DNA of 64,000 nucleotides from Flavobacteriales bacterium (GTDB taxonomy: Bacteria > Bacteroidota > Bacteroidia > CAIKAF01): positions 1 through 64,000 of the forward strand of contig JAKRSD010000028.1 in NCBI GenBank assembly GCA_022402535.1, written 5' to 3'. Of this stretch, positions 45,334-54,314 are shown one piece after another. The notes beneath the pieces were generated by a model, which worked only from the letters and a program-made list of their open reading frames with translations, did not search any database and was not told the DNA's origin. Both the position numbers and the translations under genes were made by a program. Positions within the stretch are counted from its first letter, which is position 1; every line of letters begins with the position of its first letter.

Positions 45334-45921
45334 ATGGACGAATTTGGCGCAATAATCAGAAAACTTCGTAAAGAAAAAGGGTTACCCCTGCGTGCGGTTT
45401 CGGCCTATCTCGACATGGATCAGGCTATTTTGAGTAAAATTGAAAGGGGACATCGCACTGCCAACCGAGAACAGGTATTGAAGTTAGCCGAGTTTTTTCA
45501 AATCAATGAAAACGAATTGTTGGTTTCCTGGCTTTCAGATAAGTTACTTTATGAGATTGCCGATGAAGAAATGGCATTGAAAGCCTTACAGGCAGCAGAG
45601 GAGAAGGTAGGGTATAGATATTCAACTGTAAACTTGCCTAAACTTATAGAATACATTAAAGAAGTATTGAAAAAGGATGGCAGAGTGGCTACAGCATGGC
45701 TTTTTGGTTCAATAGTCACTCATGAAGTCAAACCCGAAAGCGATGTGGATATTATGGTGGAGTTTAAAGAAGATAAAAAATATTCCATGTTTGATTTATT
45801 GGATATCGCATTCAAAATTGAAACTGCCATTAATAGAAAAGTGGATTTGGTTGAAAAAGGGCATTTAAAAGATTTTGCATTAAAAACGGCAAATAAAAAT
45901 CTGCAAAAAATTTATGGCTAA
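45334..45921 (+). CDS. HTH-fused MNT nucleotidyltransferase antitoxin (MntA-like)
   Basis: 195 residues from the ATG at 45334. An XRE helix-turn-helix occupies residues 1-65 (LRKEKGLPLRAVSAYLDMDQ). A helical linker follows. The C-terminal half is a minimal nucleotidyltransferase: GS at 125-126 then ten residues then D137 and D139 (GS-x10-DVD) and a third acid near Asp171. MNT antitoxins of the MntA/HepT type add AMP to a Tyr of the HEPN toxin. The HTH probably represses the operon. The gene overlaps hepT by 8 bp. Confidence 0.85.
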   Translation: MDEFGAIIRKLRKEKGLPLRAVSAYLDMDQAILSKIERGHRTANREQVLKLAEFFQINENELLVSWLSDKLLYEIADEEMALKALQAAEEKVGYRYSTVNLPKLIEYIKEVLKKDGRVATAWLFGSIVTHEVKPESDVDIMVEFKEDKKYSMFDLLDIAFKIETAINRKVDLVEKGHLKDFALKTANKNLQKIYG

Positions 45922-46252
45922 GCCCACACCTAAAGAACGTATTGAACACATTCTGGAAGCAATCAGGCTAATTAAATCTTTTGTTGCCGAAGTAGATGAA
46001 AATGCGTTTTTGCACGATGTAAAAATTCAAAGCGCTGTACAATATCAATTCTTGATTATCGGAGAAGCGATTCGACATGTCGACGATTCAGTTTTAGCTA
46101 AATACCAATATCCTTGGCACATACCCCGATCTTTCAGAAATTTTATAATTCATGTATACCATGGAATTAAAATGGAAAGAGTTTACTATGCCGCTCTAGA
46201 TTTGGATGAATTGGAAAAACAATTGAAGGCAATATTGGATAATGAATTTTAA
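45914..46252 (+). CDS. HEPN-domain toxin (HepT-like, DUF86)
   Basis: 112 residues, all helical. The RNase motif R-x4-H-x-Y is intact: Arg75, His80, Tyr82 in RNFIIHVYHG. In characterised HepT the Arg and His cleave RNA and the Tyr is AMPylated by the MNT antitoxin, so the regulated chemistry could work here. It starts 8 bp inside the antitoxin gene, typical of translational coupling. Toxicity is inferred. Confidence 0.85.
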   Translation: MAKPTPKERIEHILEAIRLIKSFVAEVDENAFLHDVKIQSAVQYQFLIIGEAIRHVDDSVLAKYQYPWHIPRSFRNFIIHVYHGIKMERVYYAALDLDELEKQLKAILDNEF

Positions 46253-46407
46253 TTCAGTTTTACAAAGCCTGGTTTTAAATAATTTTATGTTGATGCTGAA
46301 AATAAAGTGAAGGTATATTTTATCAGAAATGAGAGATTTTTAATTCATAGAGATTACCTTAAAAAACACTTTTTCGTTCGCTTCGCAAACTGTATTTTTA
46401 TGCCCTC

Positions 46408-47277
46408 ATGCACGCACAAAAAATTCATCTTACCGAATGTCCCCGTGATGCCATGCAGGGGCTTTCTTACCTGATTCCCACGGAGGAAAAAATACGATAC
46501 ATCCAATCCCTGTTGCAGGTAGGATTTGACGTTCTGGATTTCTGCAGTTTTGTTTCGCCCAAAGCCGTTCCCCAAATGGCAGATTCAGATCGGGTGGCCG
46601 AAGCAATCAGTAGTGTGCAGACTTCCACGGAGCTGCTTTCCATTATCGGCAACGTGAACGGCGCCGAAAGAGCCCTTCAATTTCCGTTTATTACCTATGT
46701 GGGTTATCCGCATTCGGTTTCGCCTACATTTCTTCAGCGTAATATCAATACGGACGTGGAAGGTTCTTTAGACAGAATCCGCCGCATTCAGGAATTGGTT
46801 CACGGTAAAATTGAACTCTTGTCCTATGTTTCCATGGCATTCGGAAATCCGTATGAAGATCGCTGGAGTCCGGAATTGGTGGCCGAATGCGTTCAGGATT
46901 TAGTAAAAGTAGGAATCCGGAAAATCACCTTGGCCGACACAGTGGCCGTGGCCACTCCCGATACACTCAAACCTGTTTTTAAATTGCTCTTAAATGAGTT
47001 TCCAAATGTGGAATTTGGCGCTCATCTGCATACCACCCCTTCAAATTGGAAACAGAACGTGGAGGCCGTTATCAGTAGCGGTTGCCACAAAATTGAAACG
47101 GCAATGTTGGGCCTGGGTGGTTGTCCCATGGCAAAAGATGAATTAACCGGAAATCTTCCGACAGAAAATTTGGTTTCCTACTGCGACGAAAACGGATTGG
47201 AATTACAGATCAACAGACAAAAATTCGGCGAAAGTTTTCAGATGGCGTCCGAAATATTTTCACAATACTCTCATTAA
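46408..47277 (+). CDS. hydroxymethylglutaryl-CoA lyase
   Basis: 289 residues, a TIM-barrel enzyme. The catalytic arginine lies in HLTECPRDAMQGL at the N-terminus. CSFVSPKAVPQMAD and GAHLHTTP supply metal ligands. GLGGCPMAKDELTGN contains the signature Cys. It splits HMG-CoA to acetoacetate and acetyl-CoA in leucine breakdown. It leads an operon with dgt, whose ATG is 9 bp on. Confidence 0.92.
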   Translation: MHAQKIHLTECPRDAMQGLSYLIPTEEKIRYIQSLLQVGFDVLDFCSFVSPKAVPQMADSDRVAEAISSVQTSTELLSIIGNVNGAERALQFPFITYVGYPHSVSPTFLQRNINTDVEGSLDRIRRIQELVHGKIELLSYVSMAFGNPYEDRWSPELVAECVQDLVKVGIRKITLADTVAVATPDTLKPVFKLLLNEFPNVEFGAHLHTTPSNWKQNVEAVISSGCHKIETAMLGLGGCPMAKDELTGNLPTENLVSYCDENGLELQINRQKFGESFQMASEIFSQYSH

Positions 47278-47286
47278 ACCCGGCCT

Positions 47287-48621
47287 ATGGAATGGATTCA
47301 CTTGCTCAGCCCCGCCCGTCTTTCGCAAACCGATACTCCGGAAACGGGGCTTTACAGAAGTGAATTTGACAAGGATGTGGACCGGATTATCTTTTCGCAT
47401 CCTTTCCGTCGTTTGCAGGACAAAACGCAGGTGGTTCCGCTACCCGAACATGATTTTGTGCATACGCGGCTCACACATAGCCTGGAAGTGAGCAGTGTGG
47501 GGCGTTATCTGGGCAAAAAAGTGGCGGTTACCCTTTTTGAGCGATATTTGAATCTGGGCAGCACAGGCATTTCTCCTTCTGATGTGGGCTCGGCTGTGGC
47601 TGCGGCCTGTCTGGCACACGATATAGGTAATCCGCCTTTTGGACATTCGGGTGAGCAGGCCATATCGCAGGTGTTTAAAAATGGAATGTTTTCCTACGCC
47701 AAAGCGGAATGCACGCCTTCTCAATGGGCTGATTTAGAAAATTTTGAAGGTAATGCGCAAGGTTTCCGCCTTTTGGCCGGTAAAGGAAAAGACGGACTCA
47801 AACTTACGGTTACCACACTTGGCGCCTTTTTAAAGTATCCGCGCGAAAGCGTGATGGATAATCCCAATCCGGCAAAAAGAAGTCATAAGAAATACGGCTT
47901 TTTTCAAAGCGAAAAGCCATTGGCAAAAAAGCTTTCCGAATTAGCTTCGCTCACGGGGTATGAATCTCAGGCGCTTTGTTTTTCGCGTCATCCGCTGGTG
48001 TATTTAACCGAAGCGGCCGATGATGTCTGTTATCTGATTATTGATTTGGAAGATGCCGTACGCATGCGCGTGGTGAGCGAAAAGGAATATGTGGAACTGC
48101 TGCAGCCCATTTTGGGCGATAGTTTTAATGTGGAAAAATACAGGGCCATGACTCCGCTGAATGACCGGATCGGATTGTTGAGAGCGATGGCCATCAATAA
48201 ACTGGCTGATGAATGTGCCGATTATTTTCTTGAACACGAACAACAAATTCTTTCGGGAGAATTGGACCAGTCCTTATCGGATATTATTTCAAGGGCTACG
48301 CTATTGAAGGAAATAAGCCGATTCAGTGTGAAAAATATATACAACAGTCAGCAGGTACTCGAAATACAGGCGGCAGGGTTCAAGGTGCTTCCCGGTTTGA
48401 TGGAAATATTTATGTCGGCAGCCGAAGATGCCCGCCAACACAACGGAAAACCGAAAAACCCTGCGAATAAAAACAATTGGGATTTATTTAAAGCCCTAAC
48501 TGAAACCACCGAAACGCCTTCTGACTTTTACTCCACGGCACTCATGGTGATTGACTTTGTATCGGGCTTAACCGACAGGCATGCCGTGCGCCTTTTCCGT
48601 AAATTATCAGGATTGGGATAA
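47287..48621 (+). CDS. dgt: deoxyguanosinetriphosphate triphosphohydrolase
   Basis: 444 residues. An HD-domain dNTPase: RLTHSLEVSSVGRYLG gives the first His, CLAHDIGNPPFGHSGE the HD pair, near residues 60-125. DDVCYLIIDLEDA near 240 provides the final Asp. It hydrolyses dGTP or other dNTPs to nucleoside and triphosphate. The length and motifs match the bacterial type. Pairing with HMG-CoA lyase has no obvious functional logic. Confidence 0.9.
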   Translation: MEWIHLLSPARLSQTDTPETGLYRSEFDKDVDRIIFSHPFRRLQDKTQVVPLPEHDFVHTRLTHSLEVSSVGRYLGKKVAVTLFERYLNLGSTGISPSDVGSAVAAACLAHDIGNPPFGHSGEQAISQVFKNGMFSYAKAECTPSQWADLENFEGNAQGFRLLAGKGKDGLKLTVTTLGAFLKYPRESVMDNPNPAKRSHKKYGFFQSEKPLAKKLSELASLTGYESQALCFSRHPLVYLTEAADDVCYLIIDLEDAVRMRVVSEKEYVELLQPILGDSFNVEKYRAMTPLNDRIGLLRAMAINKLADECADYFLEHEQQILSGELDQSLSDIISRATLLKEISRFSVKNIYNSQQVLEIQAAGFKVLPGLMEIFMSAAEDARQHNGKPKNPANKNNWDLFKALTETTETPSDFYSTALMVIDFVSGLTDRHAVRLFRKLSGLG

Positions 48622-48647
48622 CCAATAAGCCAATTCGGAATTCGTAA

Positions 48648-50351
48648 TTAAAACAGCGTTTCTTTTCTCCCGATGTTCATGCGCACATTGAGTGCAGCCC
48701 AAAGATTACTTCTTGTCAAAGACGCTTCGGTGCTGGATTGTCTGCGGTAAATGGCATTGAAATCTATCCAAAGGTTGTGGCGAACCATGTAGGAAGCACA
48801 AAAATCGGCCATGGCAATCTTGGTGTTGGCACCTGTACCCACATAATTACCGTAATCCTGAGTACGGGTTACATAGGGTTTGGTGAGGTCGCTGCCATAG
48901 TTGAAATTCCCTGCGGGGTCTAACCCCTGAACGGCATAAAATCCTTTAGCGGTAAGGTTCACCCTGCGATGCGGCTGATAGCGCACTACGCCCAGTACTT
49001 CCCAAAAGTTTGCACCCAGCGGATGCGCCATGGGCTGGTTGTAATGCGTGTATGCGCCCTCGCTGATTCGGTCGGTGTACATAAACGGTCGAACATAATT
49101 TCCTTCAAACTGTACATCCAGGTTTTTTATGGTGAATACATCCACATATTTAATTCCTAACTGCACGGCCTGTTGGTTTCCGAACCATCCGCTTTTGGCC
49201 CGGATTTCGGCAATGCTGAATTCGCTCACGGCAAATTGTCCGTAAATCTGCACATGACGAAGAAAATTCACTTTAAAATCCATACCCACGATGGCGGCAT
49301 TTTTACTACCGATAAAGCTTTCCACAGCACGGTAAAGGATTATCGGATTCAGGTAATTCCACTCAAAACGGGCATCGGCTTTTTCACTTCCGTTGGTGAT
49401 GGCTTCAAAGATGCCGATGTTCACATGTTTACCCAGATTTAAACTCAAATGGTGCATGGAAAACCATTTTTTATCAAATCCCTGGTAGGCATATTTTGAG
49501 GTGTTGTTGATTCCCTGTGCTAACATCCACTGATAGTTGAAAATCCACACTTTTACATTGGTTTTCAGGAACAGATAACTGGGGGCAAAATTTCCCAGAA
49601 TCAGCGAACGGTACCCGGGACTCAGTCGGTTTTGGTCGTGCCCGAATTGAAACTGCAGCACATCTTTGATGGCTGAAAAAGTAAGGTATCCGCGGAAGTT
49701 GAAATAGTCGTAGCCCTGGGTTTTAAAATCTTTGTAAAAATTTTCACCCGGAACTGCTCCGAATTTTTGCTCATAATCCTGCATATAGCGGGGCAGACGG
49801 GCCTGGTTTTCGCCCAGAAACGTGTAAAATCCCAAACGGCGGCCTATCATGCCGCGCAACTCAAAACCGCGTGTATTCTGAAAAGTGTATCCTCCTGCAC
49901 CTCCCGTGCTTCCTCCTATGGAACCATAGAATACAGGATTGAATTGTACTTCGAATATTTTATTTTTTGCCTGATAGTGGTAAAGCGCATTTTTCTTCCG
50001 GTAAAAATGTTTGAAAAACGTTTTCCGGATAGGGTATATGCTGTTACCTGCATTTGGGTCGGATGACCATTCCCAGTTATCGTCTTTTAAATATCCCAGG
50101 TTGAATTTATCTCTTCGGTTCAGCCGCATTTTGGTGCTGTCGCCCGAAATATCTTCTAAAAAAGTAGCCACATCCTGCCGGCGGATTTGGCCTGCCGTGA
50201 GCCATAATTTATTCGAAAGTCGTCCGCTTTTGATTTCGTAGCGTTCCACTCTGTGGTAATATTCATCATCCAGCGGAACATAAACGCCTTGTGCTTGGGA
50301 GAGTATGGATACAGCAATGGAAAATACAGACAGGGTAAAGATTTTTCTCAT
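48648..50351 (-). CDS. outer-membrane beta-barrel protein (capsule assembly Wzi / RemB-like)
   Basis: 567 residues. A signal peptide ends SQAQ. The mature region includes an N-terminal segment with WLTAGQIRRQDV and then about 20 amphipathic strands rich in aromatic residues, ending VRMNIGRKETLF, as in 18-stranded Wzi-type barrels and RemB, a gliding-associated protein of Flavobacterium. The similarity is in general layout and cannot be confirmed by eye. It converges on dgt with a 26 bp gap. Confidence 0.55.
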   Translation of the reverse strand: MRKIFTLSVFSIAVSILSQAQGVYVPLDDEYYHRVERYEIKSGRLSNKLWLTAGQIRRQDVATFLEDISGDSTKMRLNRRDKFNLGYLKDDNWEWSSDPNAGNSIYPIRKTFFKHFYRKKNALYHYQAKNKIFEVQFNPVFYGSIGGSTGGAGGYTFQNTRGFELRGMIGRRLGFYTFLGENQARLPRYMQDYEQKFGAVPGENFYKDFKTQGYDYFNFRGYLTFSAIKDVLQFQFGHDQNRLSPGYRSLILGNFAPSYLFLKTNVKVWIFNYQWMLAQGINNTSKYAYQGFDKKWFSMHHLSLNLGKHVNIGIFEAITNGSEKADARFEWNYLNPIILYRAVESFIGSKNAAIVGMDFKVNFLRHVQIYGQFAVSEFSIAEIRAKSGWFGNQQAVQLGIKYVDVFTIKNLDVQFEGNYVRPFMYTDRISEGAYTHYNQPMAHPLGANFWEVLGVVRYQPHRRVNLTAKGFYAVQGLDPAGNFNYGSDLTKPYVTRTQDYGNYVGTGANTKIAMADFCASYMVRHNLWIDFNAIYRRQSSTEASLTRSNLWAALNVRMNIGRKETLF

Positions 50352-50370
50352 AAGGTGTAACTTGATAAAT

Positions 50371-50378
50371 CAAAAGTA
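50371..50378 (-). promoter_or_regulatory. TAnnTTTG -7 box upstream of the barrel gene
   Basis: TACTTTTG on the minus strand, 20 bp before the ATG at 50351. It almost abuts the -7 box of the divergent miaE gene. Confidence 0.35.
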
Positions 50379-50406
50379 ATGGAAAAAACTGCACAGCAAA
50401 ATCCGT

Positions 50407-50414
50407 TACTTTTG
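50407..50414 (+). promoter_or_regulatory. TAnnTTTG -7 box upstream of miaE
   Basis: TACTTTTG, 17 bp before the miaE start. No -33 box seen. Confidence 0.4.
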
Positions 50415-50431
50415 CGCATATTTTCAAACAA

Positions 50432-51019
50432 ATGGGTGTATTACGATTACAGATGGCCACTGACCCGAGGTGGGTGAATATTGTGGAAATGAATCCGCAG
50501 GAAATTCTTACCGACCATGCCTGGTGCGAGCAAAAGGCGGCATCCTCTGCCATCAGTATTATTGTGGGTTTTCCGGAATATACCGAGGTGGTGAATGAAA
50601 TGACGGCACTGGTGCGCGAAGAGATGGAACATTTTCAGCGGGTGCATGATTTTATTCAGAAAAGAGGGTACACCCTGGGCCGCGAACGCAAAGACCCTTA
50701 TGTGAATGATTTACTCAAGTTTGTAAAAAAGGGAGTGGACCGCCCCACTTTGCTGGTGGAAAAACTGTTGGTGGGAGCCATGATTGAAGCCCGCAGTTGC
50801 GAACGTTTCCGTTTGCTTTCTGAACATATAAACGACCCCGAACTATCTGTTTTTTATCGCGAACTGATGGAATCGGAGGCGGGACATTATACCATGTTCA
50901 TTACACTGGCCCGCAGCATTAAACCCCGCGAGTATGTAGACAAACGCTGGTTTGAATTTTTAGAATACGAAGCTTCCGTAATGGAAAATTACGGAAAAGG
51001 CGAAACCATCCACGGATAG
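50432..51019 (+). CDS. miaE: tRNA-(ms2io6A)-hydroxylase
   Basis: 195 residues, a diiron ferritin-like protein. DHAWCEQKAASSAISI (near residue 30) carries the first Glu, and the EEMEHFQRVHDF segment (near 70) gives the E-x2-H pair. SEAGHYTMF near 150 gives the second E-x2-H. MiaE hydroxylates the isopentenyl group of ms2i6A37 in tRNA with O2. The ATG at 50432 is supported by the box just before it. Convergent with the SGNH gene, 6 bp apart. Confidence 0.88.
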   Translation: MGVLRLQMATDPRWVNIVEMNPQEILTDHAWCEQKAASSAISIIVGFPEYTEVVNEMTALVREEMEHFQRVHDFIQKRGYTLGRERKDPYVNDLLKFVKKGVDRPTLLVEKLLVGAMIEARSCERFRLLSEHINDPELSVFYRELMESEAGHYTMFITLARSIKPREYVDKRWFEFLEYEASVMENYGKGETIHG

Positions 51020-51025
51020 TTACTC

Positions 51026-52654
51026 TTATTGTTTAATGATTTTGTGCACCGATTTTCCGGCTTCAGATTCCAGGGTAATAAAATAAATTCCCGAAGGGAA
51101 TGCCGAAATATCAATGCGGTGTTGAACAGGCACAGCATTCAATATCGTTTTCCCGTTTACATCTTTTACTTCAACCCGTTGAACGTCCTTTTCACTTTCT
51201 ATGGATATCAATCCCGAAGTAGGATTGGGAAACAGGTGCATGTCTTGTTTTTGATGTTCGGAAATGGAAACCTGCCCTGTACCATATTTAAGGTTTAACA
51301 CAGGAGCCAATTCAGGGTCAGATGTGCCCGAAAAGGTAACCACTCCGTTACTTGCCGAAGGAATAGAAATAACAAACTGCGTAGGATTTTCAGGTTTGAT
51401 ATGAGCCAAAATGGAAGGCGGTAAATCTAACCGAATCCAGTGTCCGTTTCCTCCGTTGGAACCGAATCGGCATGCATTTCCATTGGCATCGCCCGGGGCG
51501 GCATAATCTTCGGCCTCAAGGTTGAACGATGCGCCAAAAGCGCCGTTTTTTACTTTCACTTCAAATGTACCGTCTATAGGATTGTTTCCGGTGAGGCTTT
51601 CCCTACGAAGAAAAAGAGAAGCTTTTTCCAAAGTGGTGTCGGCCATTTGGGGAGTATCAAAGGTAAGTACCGTGGCATAATATTCTCCGGTATTTACGCC
51701 CATTTTCAAATCAGAGGAAACATTACCCAAAGAGGAAACACTTCCTGATTCATTTCCAGCCAAGAGGTACAAATCGTCCATGAAAAATTTATGGTAAAAC
51801 TTTTTGGTGTGTTCTTCAATCAGTGCTCTATAGCCTCCCGGCGATAAATGGAAACAATCTTTAGTGATGCCATAATCGCGCATGGAATTGGCGGGCGAAG
51901 GATAATCCGTAAACCCGATGGGAAGCGGGGCCGAACCGGCAGCATAGGTACCTCCGGGTGCCACGCCTAAGGGATTGTTTTGTCCATACACATACTGCAT
52001 GAGGCCCATCGCAGGAATGAAATCTACCTGCGGGTCTGCGGCTGCATAAGCGGCTACACTGTCAGAAAATTCATTGAGCAGGTTGTTTAACTGTAAAAAC
52101 GAAGGAAAACCCATGCCTGCCCAGGTGCCATAAAAAGGATGACTGGATTGGAAGGGGGCAACACTTTCCACCACTTCCTCAAAATTGGGATAACAGTAAC
52201 CGCTCCATACGATGCGAATTCCCGGGCGTGCGCTTTTTATAAATTCGATTACCTGCAGCAGCCTTTCAGATACTAAATGTTTTAGTGAATCGGTCTGTTG
52301 TTGGGTAAAACTGATATGCCAGTCGCCCATCACATCGTTTCCGCCGATGCTCAGGTGTACGACTTCAATATCCGGATTTTGGGAAAGTTGCAGGGCAATT
52401 TCATCTTGTTTGGCCTGAGTAAGAAAATCGTCGGTTTCGGCACCGTTTTCAGCAATAGTCAGGTTCGTGAAGTATTTATAATTGGAATGTCCCCATTTGG
52501 TCATGATGTTGTTGATGGTTTGGTCCACTCCCATAAAAAAGGCCCAACTGTCGCCCACCAGCAAAATTTTATTTTGATTGGTTTCGGTGCATTGGGCAAA
52601 TGAAAAGTGCTTAATCACAGAGAGAAAAAGAAGAGAAGCGAGGAACTTTTTCAT
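51026..52654 (-). CDS. secreted SGNH/GDSL hydrolase with T9SS sorting domain
   Basis: 542 residues with a signal peptide ending HFSFAQ. The SGNH blocks are present: ILLVGDSWAFF near residue 31 (nucleophile Ser), SIGGNDVMGDW near 102 and DCFHLSPGGYRAL near 260 (Asp-His). A beta domain of about 290-450 follows (DUF-like), and the C-terminal 80 residues begin HLFPNPTSG, a type A T9SS signal. The enzyme should be an esterase or lipase-like hydrolase at the cell surface. The substrate is unknown. Confidence 0.88.
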   Translation of the reverse strand: MKKFLASLLFLSVIKHFSFAQCTETNQNKILLVGDSWAFFMGVDQTINNIMTKWGHSNYKYFTNLTIAENGAETDDFLTQAKQDEIALQLSQNPDIEVVHLSIGGNDVMGDWHISFTQQQTDSLKHLVSERLLQVIEFIKSARPGIRIVWSGYCYPNFEEVVESVAPFQSSHPFYGTWAGMGFPSFLQLNNLLNEFSDSVAAYAAADPQVDFIPAMGLMQYVYGQNNPLGVAPGGTYAAGSAPLPIGFTDYPSPANSMRDYGITKDCFHLSPGGYRALIEEHTKKFYHKFFMDDLYLLAGNESGSVSSLGNVSSDLKMGVNTGEYYATVLTFDTPQMADTTLEKASLFLRRESLTGNNPIDGTFEVKVKNGAFGASFNLEAEDYAAPGDANGNACRFGSNGGNGHWIRLDLPPSILAHIKPENPTQFVISIPSASNGVVTFSGTSDPELAPVLNLKYGTGQVSISEHQKQDMHLFPNPTSGLISIESEKDVQRVEVKDVNGKTILNAVPVQHRIDISAFPSGIYFITLESEAGKSVHKIIKQ

Positions 52655-53153
52655 TACAAGTAGTTAAAGATAAAGTGAGGCTAATGTAACAAAAAAATAA
52701 CCCGGATGTAATTTGGGAAAGTTGGGAATAATAACAAAGTGATGCACCATATCCTTTTGACGGCACGTATTAATCCGAAAGAGTCGAGGAAGAGCCTGAA
52801 TAAATCTAATTGATGTTAATGTTTTCATGAATAAGAAAAAACTACATTCGAAGACAGAATCCCTGCTTTCGGCAGCGTAGGAATAAAAAGGCGTTAAGAA
52901 ATAGCGAAGCCTTGGAGCTGTTTTAGCCTTTTTATTCCGGTGCACGGCAACGCATCCGAAAGCAGTGCCTTTTCTTTGTTTACTTTCTTTGGGCAAGGCA
53001 AAGAAAGTAAAAGCCTGCCCGGCTTGAGGGCAGATAATGAAAGCGTTCCCCCCAATAAAAACTGCGACATTTTTAACTTAGGAGGAACGATAATTAAAAG
53101 CAAGTCCATTAAATATTGTGTGAATAAGCTTCACTCAGGAATATAAATTATAT
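52655..53153. other. 499 bp non-coding gap with palindromic element
   Basis: No gene can be supported. The left part (52655-52860) is AT-rich and featureless. The centre holds the compound palindromic element at 52863-53033. The right part (53034-53153) is AT-rich again and leads into the orphan membrane protein gene. Short open frames on both strands over this region come from the palindromes. Confidence 0.6.
52863..53033. repeat. compound palindromic element with nested and tandem hairpins
   Basis: Four inverted pairs: CTGCTTTCGG (52863-52872) with CCGAAAGCAG (52956-52965); inside it GGAATAAAAAGGC (52880-52892) with GCCTTTTTATTCC (52926-52938); then TTTACTTTCTTTG (52979-52991) with CAAAGAAAGTAAA (52999-53011); then CTGCCC (53015-53020) with GGGCAG (53028-53033). 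All arms are perfect. The element is richer in G+C than its flanks. It resembles an extragenic palindromic or MITE-like repeat; no second copy is present in this window. Confidence 0.7.
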
Positions 53154-53756
53154 ATGTTTGATGAAGTGTATGGAACTCATATCATGGACTCATTATTTCA
53201 AAAAATAAAAATATGCTTAGGGGTTTTGCTGATATCTATAATACCTCTTTTAGGTATTATTCTTTTTTCCTTTACTAATAAGTTATCTTCAGCAATCTTT
53301 TTGTTTTGCATAGTCGTATTATCAATTGGAACAGGTTTTTTACTTATAAAATATTATGATTCTCATATTGTTAAGAAAAGAAATAAAGAGAAAGAAAAAA
53401 GAAATACAGAATTACGACAAAAAGGCAGATTGAAAAAAGTCCATTACGAAAATCTACTAATTGGGAGTAGGAGTGAATTAAAGGAAATTATTCCTTTGTA
53501 TTATACTTCAAGAATGCAAACCCTTGATGGTTTAATTGGGATTGAACGTGATAAGAAGCTCAAAAACAGTGAATATTCAGTTATAATTTACAAAGAGAAA
53601 ATGGATTACCAAGAACAGGTTTATATCAGTTCTGAAATTAATAAGGATACTAAAACGCTGACATTTAAAATCTTAAAACAAGAAACAATAGATTTGTATA
53701 TTGACCCTTTAAATAAAGAGAATTATTTTTTTGATCTTGACTTTCTCGAAGCTTAG
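53154..53756 (+). CDS. orphan membrane protein of unknown function
   Basis: 200 residues from 53154, or 190 from an ATG at 53184. Two membrane helices (about 18-40 and 44-65) are followed by a Lys/Glu-rich helix and a soluble beta-rich domain. The gene is clearly more AT-rich than its neighbours and uses many AT-ending codons, and it lies next to the palindromic element, so transfer is possible. No family is recognised. Confidence 0.55.
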   Translation: MFDEVYGTHIMDSLFQKIKICLGVLLISIIPLLGIILFSFTNKLSSAIFLFCIVVLSIGTGFLLIKYYDSHIVKKRNKEKEKRNTELRQKGRLKKVHYENLLIGSRSELKEIIPLYYTSRMQTLDGLIGIERDKKLKNSEYSVIIYKEKMDYQEQVYISSEINKDTKTLTFKILKQETIDLYIDPLNKENYFFDLDFLEA

Positions 53757-53887
53757 ATTTCAAATTAATTGAAATCATATCCAATCGAATATAGTATAAT
53801 TCGATTACAGATGAATTTGGTATTAAGAGAAAAAACTGATATTCTCCGTTTTGCGGAATATAATTCAGCAGTTAAGAGCTTCCGTTT

Positions 53888-54292
53888 CTAAAGCGGAACA
53901 AGCTCCCACTCATCTACATTGGAACCGGTTTGCTTAACCACTAACTTTGAGTTACTTAATGTAACGAGTTGAAAAATTTGTATTTCTCCATTATCACTGT
54001 ATTCTCTAACTAGTGAAGAATAGTTGTTTGTGAAATCCCATATACCGGAACGTCCCACAGGAATGGTAGCCACGGTGGCATTCTCCATAAAATTTTTATC
54101 CTTGGTAAAGGCAAGGCGGTAATTCACCCATAGGGAATTCCAATCGGACGTTTTATCCACTCCGTTTTGGGTAAAACGGTTTACTTTCCACGTTTTGCTG
54201 ATGCGGTTCAGGTAGGTGTTTTCCTTAGAACAGGAGGATAATACAAACGTGATGGATAATACGAATACGGCTGTAAAAAGTGATTTTCTCAT
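53888..54292 (-). CDS. lipocalin-like lipoprotein of unknown function
   Basis: 134 residues. Lipobox LSSC, then KTWKVNRFTQNGVDKT and a beta-rich domain ending WELVPL. The pattern of Trp near the start and a closing strand with WEL matches the small lipocalin-like lipoproteins of Bacteroidota. It follows purB by 22 bp and is probably co-transcribed with it, though no functional tie is apparent. Confidence 0.6.
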   Translation of the reverse strand: MRKSLFTAVFVLSITFVLSSCSKENTYLNRISKTWKVNRFTQNGVDKTSDWNSLWVNYRLAFTKDKNFMENATVATIPVGRSGIWDFTNNYSSLVREYSDNGEIQIFQLVTLSNSKLVVKQTGSNVDEWELVPL

Positions 54293-54314
54293 GGCTTAAT
54301 TTTTATCGAATGTA

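Noticed and set aside
52664-53146. open frames on both strands over the palindromic element
   Set aside because: Their sequences are produced by the inverted repeats, with Lys/Ser/Phe-rich runs on both strands; no start signal or similarity supports translation.
53876-53905. terminator overlapping the lipocalin-like gene stop
   Set aside because: GAGCTTCCG pairs with CGGAACAAGCTC imperfectly, but no T-tract follows on the minus strand.
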